From Pseudomonadota bacterium (GTDB lineage Bacteria > Pseudomonadota > Alphaproteobacteria > Caulobacterales > Caulobacteraceae), in assembly GCA_018241995.1 (NCBI GenBank), contig JAFECT010000003.1:372001-436000 (forward strand): a stretch of DNA of 64,000 nucleotides. The letters run 5' to 3'. The first letter of the stretch is position 1; every line of letters begins with the position of its first letter. Of the stretch, positions 52,276 to 61,616 are shown piece after piece. The translations under genes were made by a program, and so were the position numbers. The notes below the pieces were generated by a model that did no database searches, was not told the origin of the DNA, and saw nothing but the letters and a program-made list of their open reading frames with translations.

Positions 52276-53997
52276 TTAGTCCTGAGCCAAAACTTTGCGA
52301 TGGGCTCTTTTGAAGCGGCCCTGCAGCAAAAGCACCGCAACGAAGGCGGCAGCAAAGGCGACGATGCGTGCGATGTCCTTCTCGGGTTCTGAGAGCCTAG
52401 TTAGGGTGATGGGAAGCCAGGAGGCGTGACCGGCAAGGGCGACGCCTCCGTCGAACAGTTCGGACAGGGTCATGCCAAGGTAGTAGGTGCCGGCCAGCGG
52501 AACCAGGACATCGGCCGCCCGTTGCAGCGACTCGATTGAGGTCAGGGTGTTGGTCTGGGTCAGTTCGTTCTTGATCTGGTTGTCGAGGCTGGCCAGCTCG
52601 ACCTCAGCGTCGACTAGCGACAGGAGTGTGTTGGCCCGGTTGTAGAGAGCCTCAGTCCTGATCCCAAGGCGGTCGAATTCTTCAAGCACACCGAACAAGC
52701 GCTTCTTGAGAAACTCGTCGTACGGCAGCACGCCCTCAATCCGGCTGATACGCAGGCCTTCGATCGATTGCTTGACCAGGCTGAAAAACTGGCGCGACCG
52801 ATTGATGCGGTAGGAGAGTCCGCCGGACGGAATGCTTTTGCCCAGTGTGTTGAGCAATTCGAAGAACAACGAAATCGATTGCCTGAGCGTCGCCGGCGAA
52901 GTCGTACCCTCGGTTAGCCTTTCGAACAGAGAGTCCAGCTCCTGTCCGAGGTCGAATATCACCTGGCCCGCCTTCTTGATCTCGCGTGAGTCGCGCAGGG
53001 CCATACAGCGATTGGTCCCTAGCTCGTTCAGCCTGAACACCAACCGCCCCACTTGCCAGCGGTCGAATGAGAGGCGACCGGGAGACCCCTTCAACTCCGC
53101 GCCGTTAGCGGCGACGATATAGGTGAGGGGCTCCGGGGCCCAGTCCTGGAACGATCGCCCACCGGGCCGTGGGACCTGGCCGCCAGCGTTGCCGAGCGTC
53201 GAGATGAACACCGCCCGGTCGGTGATCATGTTACAGGCGATGAACTCAACGTCCTCGGGGTGGAGGGCCTGGGGCCCGACCAGCGGCGCGAGCTGTTCGA
53301 CTACCCGCTGGCTCGACTGGGCCGAGAAGATGGGAATGTCGCGAGGGAACGAGACGCGCGGGCGGCTACGATCCACCTTGTTGATCACACCCTCCTCGCC
53401 GGAGCTGACCACCAAGCCCCGGAAGTCGGCGAAAATCTCCGCGGCCGCGTGCTTGCCGAAGATTGGGGCGCCTAGGCCAATCTTGCCCGCGAACGCGGTC
53501 CAGAAACTGTGAAACAGGGGCTCATGCAGCTGGCTGGTCTGAGCCGGGTCGCCGTCGGGCGCCTCAGCCTGCAGCCGCCTCAGCGCCATCCCGACGGCGG
53601 CGACGTCAGCGCGTGCGTCGGCATGGGGGTAGGAATAGACGTCCTCATCGGGCGGGTAGGAGAGGTCCAGAATCGTGGTGAGCGTGGCGTATTCGTAATA
53701 ACGTGAAAAGATCACCGCCATCGACGCTCCGCCGTAGTTGAACGCTAGCGGCAGGTACTTGTAGCGGGCTCGCTCACCCTTGAAGCGGGAGTCGTGCTCA
53801 AGGATCGTATAGAGAGCGTCGATCAGCGGCTCGAAGGCTCGCTCGAAGTCGTCCAGGCCCTTCCTAGACATGTCGGTCGCCCAGAAGCCTAGGTGCCATA
53901 TCAGGGCGGGCGCGCCCACCGGCCGCGAGCTTCGTGTGTGCGGCTCGCGCATCACTGCCGCGTATTCCGCTGGGCTATAATTCATCTTCTCGTTCAC
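52276..53997 (-). CDS. DUF3422-like membrane-anchored protein
   Basis: 573 residues from GTG 53995-53997 (CGGGGGGATC upstream); ATG 53983-53985 is an alternative. Central parts match the DUF3422 layout: an aromatic SRYYEYATLTTILDL core (about 100-120 from this start), WQVGRLVFRLNELGTNRCMA, then a helical region with RINRSRQFFSLVKQSIEGLR. Two C-terminal membrane segments (about 505-530 and 548-565) end in Arg/Lys, so the bulk lies in the cytoplasm. DUF3422 proteins have no known role. The gene is clearly lower in GC and more varied in codon use than its neighbours and stands alone. Confidence 0.6.
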   Translation of the reverse strand: MNEKMNYSPAEYAAVMREPHTRSSRPVGAPALIWHLGFWATDMSRKGLDDFERAFEPLIDALYTILEHDSRFKGERARYKYLPLAFNYGGASMAVIFSRYYEYATLTTILDLSYPPDEDVYSYPHADARADVAAVGMALRRLQAEAPDGDPAQTSQLHEPLFHSFWTAFAGKIGLGAPIFGKHAAAEIFADFRGLVVSSGEEGVINKVDRSRPRVSFPRDIPIFSAQSSQRVVEQLAPLVGPQALHPEDVEFIACNMITDRAVFISTLGNAGGQVPRPGGRSFQDWAPEPLTYIVAANGAELKGSPGRLSFDRWQVGRLVFRLNELGTNRCMALRDSREIKKAGQVIFDLGQELDSLFERLTEGTTSPATLRQSISLFFELLNTLGKSIPSGGLSYRINRSRQFFSLVKQSIEGLRISRIEGVLPYDEFLKKRLFGVLEEFDRLGIRTEALYNRANTLLSLVDAEVELASLDNQIKNELTQTNTLTSIESLQRAADVLVPLAGTYYLGMTLSELFDGGVALAGHASWLPITLTRLSEPEKDIARIVAFAAAFVAVLLLQGRFKRAHRKVLAQD

Positions 53998-54204
53998 ACG
54001 ATCCCCCCGGACGTGGCCACGACATGACGCTCTTCGCGGCGGTCTCGCCGACCTAGTGGTGAGCGCGCCACAACCATGAGTGCATGGTACGTGGTGGGAG
54101 TCCACCGCGGGTGTATCAGCGGTCTTGAGCAGACGGTCGCTTGCAAGTCGGCGAGGCGCATGCTTTATATTTCAAAGTTCATTGCGAACGTGGGGAGATC
54201 GCAG

Positions 54205-54768
54205 ATGCGCAAGTTGATGTTCGCCGCCGCCATGACGGTCCTGGCCGTCGCTTCCGCGGCCCAGGCCGGGCCGGCCGAGGATCGCAAGGCGGCCATGGCC
54301 AAGTTCGGGTTCATGCGCGGCGTGTGGGCCGGGCCGGCTTGGGGCTTCAATCCGGACGGCGGCAAGTACTCCGTGCGCCAGACCGAGCGCATGGGGCCGA
54401 TGTTGGGCGGCGACGTGGTGGTGGTCGAGGGGCACGGCTACAAGGACGACGGTTCGACCGGCTTCAACGCGCTGGGGATCGTCTCCTGGGACGCGCGCGC
54501 CGGCAAATACGAGTTCCGTTCCTACGCCCAGGGCTACGCCGGGACCTTCGACATCAAGCCGACCGACGACGGCTATGTCTGGGAAATCCCGGCCGGGCCG
54601 GTGACCCTGCGCTATACCGCCTGGGTCAAGGACGGCCATTGGCGCGAGATCGGCGAGCGGATCGTGCCGGGCAAGCCCGCGATGCAGATCTTCGAGATGA
54701 ACCTGACCAAGGTCGGCGACACCGACTGGCCGGCCGGAAATCCCGTGCCGATGACCGCCGGGAAGTAG
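54205..54768 (+). CDS. Secreted DUF1579-like protein
   Basis: 187 residues from ATG 54205 (GGGGAGA upstream). Signal peptide about 1-20, ending AAQAG. Mature sequence includes MRGVWAGPAWGFNPDGGKYS, GGDVVVVEGHGYKDDGSTGF and GIVSWDARAGKYEFRSYAQG, resembling lipocalin-like beta barrels of the DUF1579 type. It ends TAGK. The function is unknown; periplasmic. The 207-base gap upstream, toward the DUF3422-like gene start, shows no other gene. Confidence 0.65.
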   Translation: MRKLMFAAAMTVLAVASAAQAGPAEDRKAAMAKFGFMRGVWAGPAWGFNPDGGKYSVRQTERMGPMLGGDVVVVEGHGYKDDGSTGFNALGIVSWDARAGKYEFRSYAQGYAGTFDIKPTDDGYVWEIPAGPVTLRYTAWVKDGHWREIGERIVPGKPAMQIFEMNLTKVGDTDWPAGNPVPMTAGK

Positions 54769-54871
54769 CCTGCAGCGGGCCAGGCGCAGCCGGTAGTTCC
54801 ACGGGCTCGACGGGCGGGGCGAGGGCGGGCTATGGTCCGCCCTCTTCTTGTCGGTGCGGGTCCGAATTTTC

Positions 54872-56539
54872 ATGAAAATCAATGTTCTGGTTGGGCGTCT
54901 GCTGCTGAGCACGGCGCTGGTCGCTTCCTCGTCCCTGGCCGTGTCGGCCAAGCCGGCTTCGAAGCCCGCCCACGTCGAGGCCCAGCGCCTCTCCGACCAC
55001 ATCAAGGTGCTGGCGTCGGACGCGTTCGAAGGCCGCGGTCCGGCGACGCCGGGCGAAGAGAAGACCATCGCCTATGTGTCGAAGGCATTCGCGTCCTATG
55101 GCCTGAAGCCGGGCGGCCCCAACGGCAGCTGGTTCCAGGACGTGACCCTGCTGCGCACCAAAAACATCGGCCCCGTGGCCTCGTCCTTCCACGCCGGCGC
55201 CTGGTCGCGCGGCCTGGCCTATGGGACCGAGATCGTGATCGGCACCCAGCAGCCGGTCGATCACGTGACCCTGGCCAATGCGCCGCTGGTCTTCGTCGGC
55301 TACGGCGTGCATGCGCCCGAGCGCGGCTGGGACGACTACGCGGGGCTCGACCTGCACGGCAAGGTCGCCGTGGTGCTGGTCAACGACCCCGACTACGAGG
55401 CCGACCTCGGCGGCCTGTTCGGCGGCAAGGCCATGACCTACTACGGCCGCTGGACCTACAAGTTCGAGGAGGCCGCCCGCCAGGGCGCCGCGGGCGTGAT
55501 CATCGTCCACGAGACCAAGCCCGCCTCCTACGGCTGGCCCACGGTGCAGGGCTCCTGGTCGGCGCCGCAATTCGACATCGTCCGCGTTGACCCGATGAAG
55601 GAGCGGACCCCGCTGCAGGGCTGGATGCAGCGCGACGTCGCCGTCGAGCTGTTCAAGCAATCGGGCCTGGACTTCGAGGCCATGAAGCACGCCGCCCAGC
55701 AGAAGGGCTTCAAGGCCGTGCCGATGAACGCGACCTTCTCGGCCGACTTCAAGGTCGAAGCCCAGAAGACCGTCACCCACAACGTGCTGGCCCGCCTGCC
55801 GGGCAAGGGTCATCCGAACGAGACGATCATCTACGGCGCCCACTGGGACCACTTGGGCCGCGGCGTGCCCGACAAGACCGGTGACGACATCTACAACGGC
55901 GCCGTCGACAACGCGTCGGGGACCGCCGGCCTGCTGGAGCTCGCGCGGGTGTTCGCGGCGGGGCCTAAGCCGGACCGCTCGATCCTGTTCATCGCCTACA
56001 CCTCCGAAGAGAAGGGCCTGCTGGGCTCGGAGTTCTACGCCGCGCACCCGATCTATCCGCTGGAGACCACCGTCGGCGGCTTCAACATGGACGGCCTGCC
56101 GGTGAACGGCCCCTCGCGCGACATCACCGTCACCGGCTGGGGTCTGTCGACCCTGCAGGACGACCTGGACAAGGCGGCCAAGGCCCAGGGCCGCGTGATC
56201 GAGGCGGAGGGGCATCCGGAGTCCGGCGGCTACTTCCGCTCCGACCACTTCTCCTTCGCCAAGCGCGGCGTGCCGATGATGGACGCGGGCTCCGGCCCCG
56301 ACCTGGTCAACGGCGGGCGCGAGGCCGGCAAGAAGGCGGGCGAGGACTACGTGACCAACCGCTACCACCAGCCCAAGGACGAATGGCGCGCCGATTGGGA
56401 CCTGTCCGGCGCGGTGCAGGACCTGACCCTCTGGCACGACATGGGCTGGGCGCTCGCCAACAGCCGCGAGTGGCCCGAGTGGAAGGCCGGCGCCGAGTTC
56501 AAGGGCATCCGCGACGCGAGCGCCGCTGCGCGCAAGTAA
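54872..56539 (+). CDS. M28 family zinc metallopeptidase with PA domain, secreted
   Basis: 555 residues from Met at 54872; an earlier in-frame start would add eight residues. Signal peptide about 1-26. A PA-like insert (about 120-260) precedes the catalytic part. Zinc ligands are seen in GAHWDHLG, DNASGTAG, TSEEKGLLGSEF and a C-terminal YHQPKDEW (His). M28 aminopeptidases trim N-terminal residues; here it probably degrades peptides in the periplasm. The start context is short but the signal peptide supports this Met. Confidence 0.9.
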   Translation: MKINVLVGRLLLSTALVASSSLAVSAKPASKPAHVEAQRLSDHIKVLASDAFEGRGPATPGEEKTIAYVSKAFASYGLKPGGPNGSWFQDVTLLRTKNIGPVASSFHAGAWSRGLAYGTEIVIGTQQPVDHVTLANAPLVFVGYGVHAPERGWDDYAGLDLHGKVAVVLVNDPDYEADLGGLFGGKAMTYYGRWTYKFEEAARQGAAGVIIVHETKPASYGWPTVQGSWSAPQFDIVRVDPMKERTPLQGWMQRDVAVELFKQSGLDFEAMKHAAQQKGFKAVPMNATFSADFKVEAQKTVTHNVLARLPGKGHPNETIIYGAHWDHLGRGVPDKTGDDIYNGAVDNASGTAGLLELARVFAAGPKPDRSILFIAYTSEEKGLLGSEFYAAHPIYPLETTVGGFNMDGLPVNGPSRDITVTGWGLSTLQDDLDKAAKAQGRVIEAEGHPESGGYFRSDHFSFAKRGVPMMDAGSGPDLVNGGREAGKKAGEDYVTNRYHQPKDEWRADWDLSGAVQDLTLWHDMGWALANSREWPEWKAGAEFKGIRDASAAARK

Positions 56540-56643
56540 TCCCAGGAACCACGCCCTCGCTCGTTCGCGCGGGGGAGGGCGCTTGACTTCATCCGCACAA
56601 CCCGCTTGGGCTCCCCATCCCAACCGATACTGAAAGCCGACCC

Positions 56644-57015
56644 ATGTCCGACGCCCGCTACAAGATCACCGACATCACCGGCGGTCGCGCCAACTCCCAG
56701 ACCGGGAACTGCGAGATCGACTTCGCCGCCGGCGCCGACAAGGTGGTGCTGGAGATGAACGGCGAGAACCTGATGAAGGTGCTGGGCGTGTCGATCCAGC
56801 TGCAGCGCATGCCCGCGCCGATCCAGGGCCAGACGGCGGAGTTCCGCGCCTTCCAGACGGAGTGGTGGACCGTGGGCCACACCACCGACAACAAGGACAT
56901 GACCATCAGCTTCGAAATTCAGGGCGGCGGCCACATCGGCTTCCGCGTCCCGGCCGACCAAGCCCACCGTCTCTACGACGCGATGAGCACCACCCTGAAG
57001 GCCCTGCCGAAGTAG
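56644..57015 (+). CDS. Protein of unknown function, 123 residues
   Basis: 123 residues, beta-rich start (RYKITDITGGRANSQTGNCE) with one Cys, then a segment LMKVLGVSIQLQRMPAPIQG, ending in a helix with HRLYDAMSTTLKALPK. No signal peptide or membrane segment. I do not recognise it. It sits 3 bases away from the convergent encapsulated-ferritin gene on the other strand, and 104 bases after the M28 gene. Confidence 0.55.
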   Translation: MSDARYKITDITGGRANSQTGNCEIDFAAGADKVVLEMNGENLMKVLGVSIQLQRMPAPIQGQTAEFRAFQTEWWTVGHTTDNKDMTISFEIQGGGHIGFRVPADQAHRLYDAMSTTLKALPK

Positions 57016-57018
57016 GCG

Positions 57019-57330
57019 TCAGCCCTCGCCCTTCATCTGATGCTCGATCTCGGTGATCGAGCCCTCGGTGAACAGGTACTCGCGCAGGTTCTCGTCGAAG
57101 CTCCGGTCCTGGCGGCGGATCCACTCCAGCACCATGGCGGCGTGCTCGCACTCCTCGCGCGCATTGTGCAGCAGGATGGCGCGCAGGGCCTCGTCGTCGG
57201 TGTCGTCGGCGCGCTGGCGGTACCAGTCCACGGCCTCCAGCTCCTCCATCAGCGAGACGATGGCGTAGTGCAGGTGCAGGGTCTCCTTCTTGAGACGCTC
57301 GCGCGGGACATGCAGTTCGGTGCTGGACAT
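57019..57330 (-). CDS. Encapsulated-ferritin (EncFtn) family protein
   Basis: 103 residues. It matches the EncFtn core: LHYAIVSLMEELEAVDWYRQ and NAREECEHAAMVLEW. By alignment with the Rhodospirillum rubrum protein, the ferroxidase residues are Glu30, Glu60 and His63, all present. The protein should form annular decamers that oxidise Fe(II) at the subunit interface. The C-terminus ends IEHQMKGEG without the extended encapsulin-docking peptide, and no encapsulin shell gene is within the visible 7 kb on either side. It may work free in the cytoplasm or with a shell encoded elsewhere. Confidence 0.82.
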   Translation of the reverse strand: MSSTELHVPRERLKKETLHLHYAIVSLMEELEAVDWYRQRADDTDDEALRAILLHNAREECEHAAMVLEWIRRQDRSFDENLREYLFTEGSITEIEHQMKGEG

Positions 57331-57443
57331 CGGTTCGGCTCCTCGGCGGTCCGGACGCCCCCCATTTGGACCGCTGACAGCAACAGGCTTGGCGGTCGCG
57401 GGAGTCGCGGCTATGGCTCGCCCCGCTTCTTGAGGGGGCGCTG

Positions 57444-58871
57444 ATGCCTAACGCCGAAACCGCCCAGACGGCTGCGCTCACCAAGACCTTGGAGAGGGCC
57501 CTGGTTCACGCCAAGGCCTTCTTCGAGGGCCTGGGAGAGCGGCGGGTGGGTTCCGACCTCACCGCCGACGCGCTGCGCCGGACGCTGGGCAAGCCATTGG
57601 CGGAACGCGGCGTCGATCCCGGCCAAGTGATCGACGAACTGGTGCGCGACGCCGATGCGGGACTGCACGCCAGCGTGGGCGGACGCTTCTACGCCTGGGT
57701 GCTGGGCGGCTCGTTGCCCGCCGCCCTGGCCGCCGACTGGCTGGTGTCGGTGTGGGACCAGAACGCCGGCATGTTCGCCGTGTCGCCGTCGAGCGCCATC
57801 GTGGAAGAGGTCGCCGGCGGTTGGCTGAAGGACGTGCTGCGCCTGCCCGAGCACGCCTCCTTCGCGTTCGTCACAGGCTGCCAGGCCGCGCACACGGTGG
57901 GTCTGGCCGCGGCGCGCTGGCGGGTGCTGAACCGGCATAACTGGGATGTGGAGAAGGACGGCCTGTTCGGCGCGCCCTCGATCCGCATCTTCACCTCCAG
58001 CGAATGCCACACCACGGTGACTCGCGCCGCGCGCCTCCTGGGCATGGGCTCAGGCTGCGTCGAGTTCATCCCGGCCGACGATCAGGGCCGCCTGCCGCCC
58101 GAAGCCCTGCGCGAGGCGCTGAAGACCCACGCCGGACCCAAGATCGTGGTGCTGCTGGCCGGCGACCTGAACCTCGGCGTCTTCGACGACTTCGAGCGGC
58201 TGGTCCCGATCGCGCGCGAGGCCGGAGCCTGGGTTCACGTCGACGGCGCCTTCGGCCTGTGGGCCAACGCCAGCGGCAGGCGGCGTCATTTGCTGAAGGG
58301 CGTGGAGGCCTGCGACTCCTGGGCCACCGACGGCCACAAGTGGCTGAACGTGCCCTATGACTCCGGCATCGCCTTCGTCGCGGATTCAGAGGCCCACCAG
58401 GCGGCCATGACCTCGCGCGCCAGCTACATGATGGACGAGGGCGTCGCGCGCGAGCAGGTCGACTTCAATCCGGAGTTCTCGCGCCGCGCCCGCGGCTTCC
58501 CGATCTATGCCGCCCTGCGTGAGCTGGGCCGCGAAGGGCTGGAGGCGATGATCGACCGAACCAGCGACCACTGCGCCGCAATCGCCGCCGGTATCGGCGC
58601 CCTGGACGGCGCCGAGCAGCTTTCGGTCCCCGAGATCAACCAGGCGCTGGTGCGGTTCCTGGACCCGAAACCGGGCGCGACCGAGGCCGACCACGCGCGG
58701 CACACCGACGCGGTGATCGCCCGCATCAACGCCGACGGCGAGGCCTTCTTCGGCGGGGTGGACTGGCGAGGCAAGCGGGCCATGCGCATCAGCGTCTCCT
58801 GCTGGCGCACTGACGAGGCGGACGTGGCGCTGACCATTGAGGCGGCGCGCGAGGCGCTGGCGGCGGTCTAG
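57444..58871 (+). CDS. PLP-dependent decarboxylase (group II)
   Basis: 475 residues, fold type I. PLP lysine in WATDGHKWLNVPYD (Lys near residue 301), with HVDGAFGLWAN providing the cofactor-pairing Asp, and VTGCQAAHTVGLAAARWRVL earlier. It resembles aromatic-L-amino-acid/glutamate decarboxylases. The substrate cannot be deduced. The start ATG is 114 bases from the divergent encapsulated-ferritin start. Its stop overlaps the convergent mnmH stop. Confidence 0.88.
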   Translation: MPNAETAQTAALTKTLERALVHAKAFFEGLGERRVGSDLTADALRRTLGKPLAERGVDPGQVIDELVRDADAGLHASVGGRFYAWVLGGSLPAALAADWLVSVWDQNAGMFAVSPSSAIVEEVAGGWLKDVLRLPEHASFAFVTGCQAAHTVGLAAARWRVLNRHNWDVEKDGLFGAPSIRIFTSSECHTTVTRAARLLGMGSGCVEFIPADDQGRLPPEALREALKTHAGPKIVVLLAGDLNLGVFDDFERLVPIAREAGAWVHVDGAFGLWANASGRRRHLLKGVEACDSWATDGHKWLNVPYDSGIAFVADSEAHQAAMTSRASYMMDEGVAREQVDFNPEFSRRARGFPIYAALRELGREGLEAMIDRTSDHCAAIAAGIGALDGAEQLSVPEINQALVRFLDPKPGATEADHARHTDAVIARINADGEAFFGGVDWRGKRAMRISVSCWRTDEADVALTIEAAREALAAV

Positions 58872-59995
58872 GGGCGGCGCTTCTTCGCCAGCTTGCGCAG
58901 CTCCGCCTGCAGCTTGTCGGCCAGGGACGGTTCGCGCGCCTCGGCCAGAATGGCGACGATGGCGTCCGCGGCTTGCGAGAGATCGTCCGGGCCGAGCGCC
59001 GCCATCTCCACCTCGCCGATCAGCGGCCGGTCGTCCTCCCGCGCGGAGCGGCGATAGGCTGGATCGTAGTGGCGCTGCATCAGCGCCAGGGCGAGAGCCT
59101 CCACCTCGCCGCTCTCGGCCAGCTCGCGCCATTCCGCGATCCGCGCGGCGCCAAGCCTCGGCGGAAGGCGGTTCAGCGCCATCTGCAGGGTCTCGGGCTC
59201 GGCGATGATGTCGCCATAGGCCTCGATCAGATAGTGCGCCCGCGCCTCCTCCGGCGCGCTCAGGCGGATGCGCAGGGCCGAGCCCATCGCGCCCCAGAGC
59301 GCGGGCGGTACGATCAGCTCGCCGATACGACTGGACTCCGCCTCCACCACCACCGCGTGGTTGCGATCCAGGCTCTCGATGGCCTGCAGCAGCTCGCTCT
59401 CGAACAGCTTCTGACCGGGCTGAGGCTGCCCTGGCAGGCCGCCCAACAGGGAGCCGCGATGCCGCGCCAGGCCCTCCAGGTCCAGCACCTGCACGCCACG
59501 CTCGGCAAGTTCGGCCAGGATGCGGGTCTTGCCCACGCCGGTCGGGCCGTCGAGCAGCACGAATCGCAGGCCCAGGTCGGAGCCGTAGAGCCGCTCCTGC
59601 ACCTGCCGGCGATAGGTCTTGTAGCCGCCGTGCAGCAGGCCGGTGCGCCAGCCGACCTGGGCCAGGATGGTGGCCATGGCGTGCGAGCGCTGCCCGCCGC
59701 GCCAGCAGTAGACCAGCACGCGCGAGGCCGGCGGCAGGTCGGCCAGCGGCCCTTCCAGATGGTCGGCGACATTGCGCGCGATCAGGGCCGCGCCCAGGCG
59801 CCGGCCGCGGAACTTGTCCTGCTGGACGTAGATGGTCCCGATCTCGGCGCGCTGGGCGTTGCTCAGCACCGGCAGGTTGATCGCGCCCGGCACATGGTCC
59901 TCGGCGAACTCCGCGGGGCTGCGCGCGTCGATGATCAGGTCGAAGCGCGCGCGGGTCGCGGCATCGACGCTGTCGATAACCTCAATGCCGGCCAT
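58868..59995 (-). CDS. mnmH: tRNA 2-selenouridine synthase
   Basis: 375 residues. N-terminal rhodanese domain with active-site Cys97 in [11 protein letters not shown]-loop GPTGVGKT at 150-157 in the C-terminal half. It uses selenophosphate to replace sulfur by selenium at the tRNA wobble base (also called SelU). It is divergent from selD, the enzyme that supplies selenophosphate, with 89 bases between the starts. The pair suggests selenium use in tRNA; no selA or selB is in the window. Confidence 0.93.
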   Translation of the reverse strand: MAGIEVIDSVDAATRARFDLIIDARSPAEFAEDHVPGAINLPVLSNAQRAEIGTIYVQQDKFRGRRLGAALIARNVADHLEGPLADLPPASRVLVYCWRGGQRSHAMATILAQVGWRTGLLHGGYKTYRRQVQERLYGSDLGLRFVLLDGPTGVGKTRILAELAERGVQVLDLEGLARHRGSLLGGLPGQPQPGQKLFESELLQAIESLDRNHAVVVEAESSRIGELIVPPALWGAMGSALRIRLSAPEEARAHYLIEAYGDIIAEPETLQMALNRLPPRLGAARIAEWRELAESGEVEALALALMQRHYDPAYRRSAREDDRPLIGEVEMAALGPDDLSQAADAIVAILAEAREPSLADKLQAELRKLAKKRRP

Positions 59996-60084
59996 GTCGG
60001 GCGCCGTGGACGATCATTCCGCTGTCCGCCATATACCCTCCGCGCGGATTGCCAAGAGCGCGCCCGCGATCGAGAGGCTGTTCC

Positions 60085-61128
60085 ATGACCGACGCCGTGC
60101 GCCTGACCTCGCTCGCCCATGGCGGCGGCTGCGGCTGCAAGCTGGCGCCCGGCGTGCTGCGCGAGATCCTGGCAGGCATGCCCCAGGCGGCGGCCTTCGC
60201 CGACCTGATGGTAGGGACCGAGACCTCCGACGACGCGGCCGTCTGGCGGCTGAACGACAGCCAGGCCCTGGTGGCGACCACCGACTTCTTCATGCCCGTG
60301 GTGGACGATCCCTTCGACTTCGGCCGTATCGCCGCGACCAACGCCCTGTCGGACGTCTACGCCATGGGCGCCAAGCCGATCTTCGCCCTGGCCATCGTCG
60401 GCATGCCCGTGGGCAAGCTGCCGGTCGAGACCATCCGCGCCATCCTGGCGGGCGGCGCCGCCGTCTGCGCCGAAGCCGGCGTGCCGATCGCGGGCGGGCA
60501 CTCCATCGACAGCGTGGAGCCGATCTACGGCCTGGTCGCCCTGGGCCTGGTGCATCCGGACAAGGTGTTGACCAACAAGGGCGCCAAGGCCGGCGATGTG
60601 CTGATTCTGACCAAGGCGCTGGGGGTCGGTGTCCTATCCGCGGCGTTCAAGCAGGAGAAACTGAACGAGGCTGGCTACGCGGCCCTGATCGGCTCGACCA
60701 CCAAGCTCAATGTGCTGGGCGCCGAGCTAGCCGACATTGAGGGTGTGCATGCGGTCACCGACGTGACCGGCTTTGGCCTGCTGGGCCACACGCTGGAAGT
60801 CTGCCGCGGCGCGGGCCTGACGGCGGAGATCACGGCCCAGCCGCCGTTACTCGACGGTGTCGAAGCCCTGGCGCGGGCGGGGGTGCGCACGGGAGCGTCC
60901 GGTCGCAACTGGGCCAGCTACGGCGATGCCGTGACGGGCGCCGAGGGGATCGAGGACTGGCGCCGCGACCTGCTCACCGATCCGCAGACCAGCGGGGGGC
61001 TGCTGATCGCGGTGGCTCCGGAGAGCGCCGAAGATGTGCTGGTCCTGGCCAAGACACGCGGCTTCGACCAGGCGGCGGTCGTGGGGCGCCTCGACGCCGG
61101 ACCGGCCCAAATCCGCATTGCGCCGTAG
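60085..61128 (+). CDS. selD: Selenide, water dikinase (selenophosphate synthetase)
   Basis: 347 residues from ATG 60085. The N-terminal active site [18 protein letters not shown] has Cys16 and Cys18 (no in-frame TGA, so the Cys form, not selenocysteine) and Lys19. [25 protein letters not shown] and the C-terminal [10 protein letters not shown] complete the ATP-grasp-like PurM fold. It makes selenophosphate from selenide and ATP. The upstream partner mnmH is transcribed divergently. Confidence 0.95.
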   Translation: MTDAVRLTSLAHGGGCGCKLAPGVLREILAGMPQAAAFADLMVGTETSDDAAVWRLNDSQALVATTDFFMPVVDDPFDFGRIAATNALSDVYAMGAKPIFALAIVGMPVGKLPVETIRAILAGGAAVCAEAGVPIAGGHSIDSVEPIYGLVALGLVHPDKVLTNKGAKAGDVLILTKALGVGVLSAAFKQEKLNEAGYAALIGSTTKLNVLGAELADIEGVHAVTDVTGFGLLGHTLEVCRGAGLTAEITAQPPLLDGVEALARAGVRTGASGRNWASYGDAVTGAEGIEDWRRDLLTDPQTSGGLLIAVAPESAEDVLVLAKTRGFDQAAVVGRLDAGPAQIRIAP

Positions 61129-61223
61129 CTTGGTGCGGCCTCGGGTCGTTCGTTGATTTTCGGGGTGCGGTGTCGGAACGCGGCGACCAGCTTCGTCCTA
61201 GGTCCAGGACAAGGAGAAACCCG

Positions 61224-61580
61224 ATGCGCTTCCTCACCCTCTACACGCCCTCTAGCAAGAACGCCGGACCGCCCAGCGCGGAGCACATGGCCGAGATGCA
61301 TGCCTACATGGACCGCAGCTTCGCCTCCGGCGAACTGATCGCGGCCGGCGGCATCCTTAAGCGCGAGACCGGCGGTTTCCGCGGCACGCTGAAGAACGGC
61401 GAGTTCGCGCTGGAGGGCAATCCGGCGGGCGAGTCGGTGCTGCTGGGCGCCTCGGGCTACGCGATCCTTGAGGCCAAGGACCAGAAGGATCTCGCGCGCA
61501 TGATCGAGGAGTTCCTGCGCCTGGCCGGCGAGGGCCAGAGCGAGATCATCCAGCTGATGGAGATGCCGCCCCAGGCCTGA
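61224..61580 (+). CDS. YCII-related domain protein
   Basis: 118 residues from ATG 61224 (AAGGAGAAAC upstream). Starts MRFLTLYTPSSKNAGPPS, with AEMHAYMDRSFASGELIAAG and IIQLMEMP near the end. YCII/DGPF proteins are small ferredoxin-like folds, often beside ECF sigma factors or of unknown function. The stop codon lies in the first unit of a 19-bp tandem repeat that reaches the end of the DUF885 gene. Confidence 0.82.
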   Translation: MRFLTLYTPSSKNAGPPSAEHMAEMHAYMDRSFASGELIAAGGILKRETGGFRGTLKNGEFALEGNPAGESVLLGASGYAILEAKDQKDLARMIEEFLRLAGEGQSEIIQLMEMPPQA

Positions 61581-61616
61581 CGCGGCGCCCCAGGCCTGAC
61601 GCGGCGCCTCAGGCCT
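61568..61616. repeat. 19-bp tandem repeat spanning two gene ends
   Basis: The 19-base unit GCCCCAGGCCTGACGCGGC occurs at 61568-61586 and 61587-61605, followed by a diverged third partial copy (GCCTCAGGCCTT). The first unit contains the TGA stop of the YCII gene. The third variant contains the TCA that is the DUF885 stop on the minus strand. The convergent gene ends therefore lie in duplicated DNA. Confidence 0.8.

Noticed and set aside
57019..57330. Encapsulin shell gene near the ferritin-like gene
   Set aside because: Neighbours are an unknown 123-residue protein, an M28 peptidase and a PLP decarboxylase; no HK97-like sequence of about 270 residues is visible.
60085..60160. SelD as a selenoprotein
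   Set aside because: Codons at the active site are TGC, not TGA, and the frame continues without a stop; it is the cysteine form.
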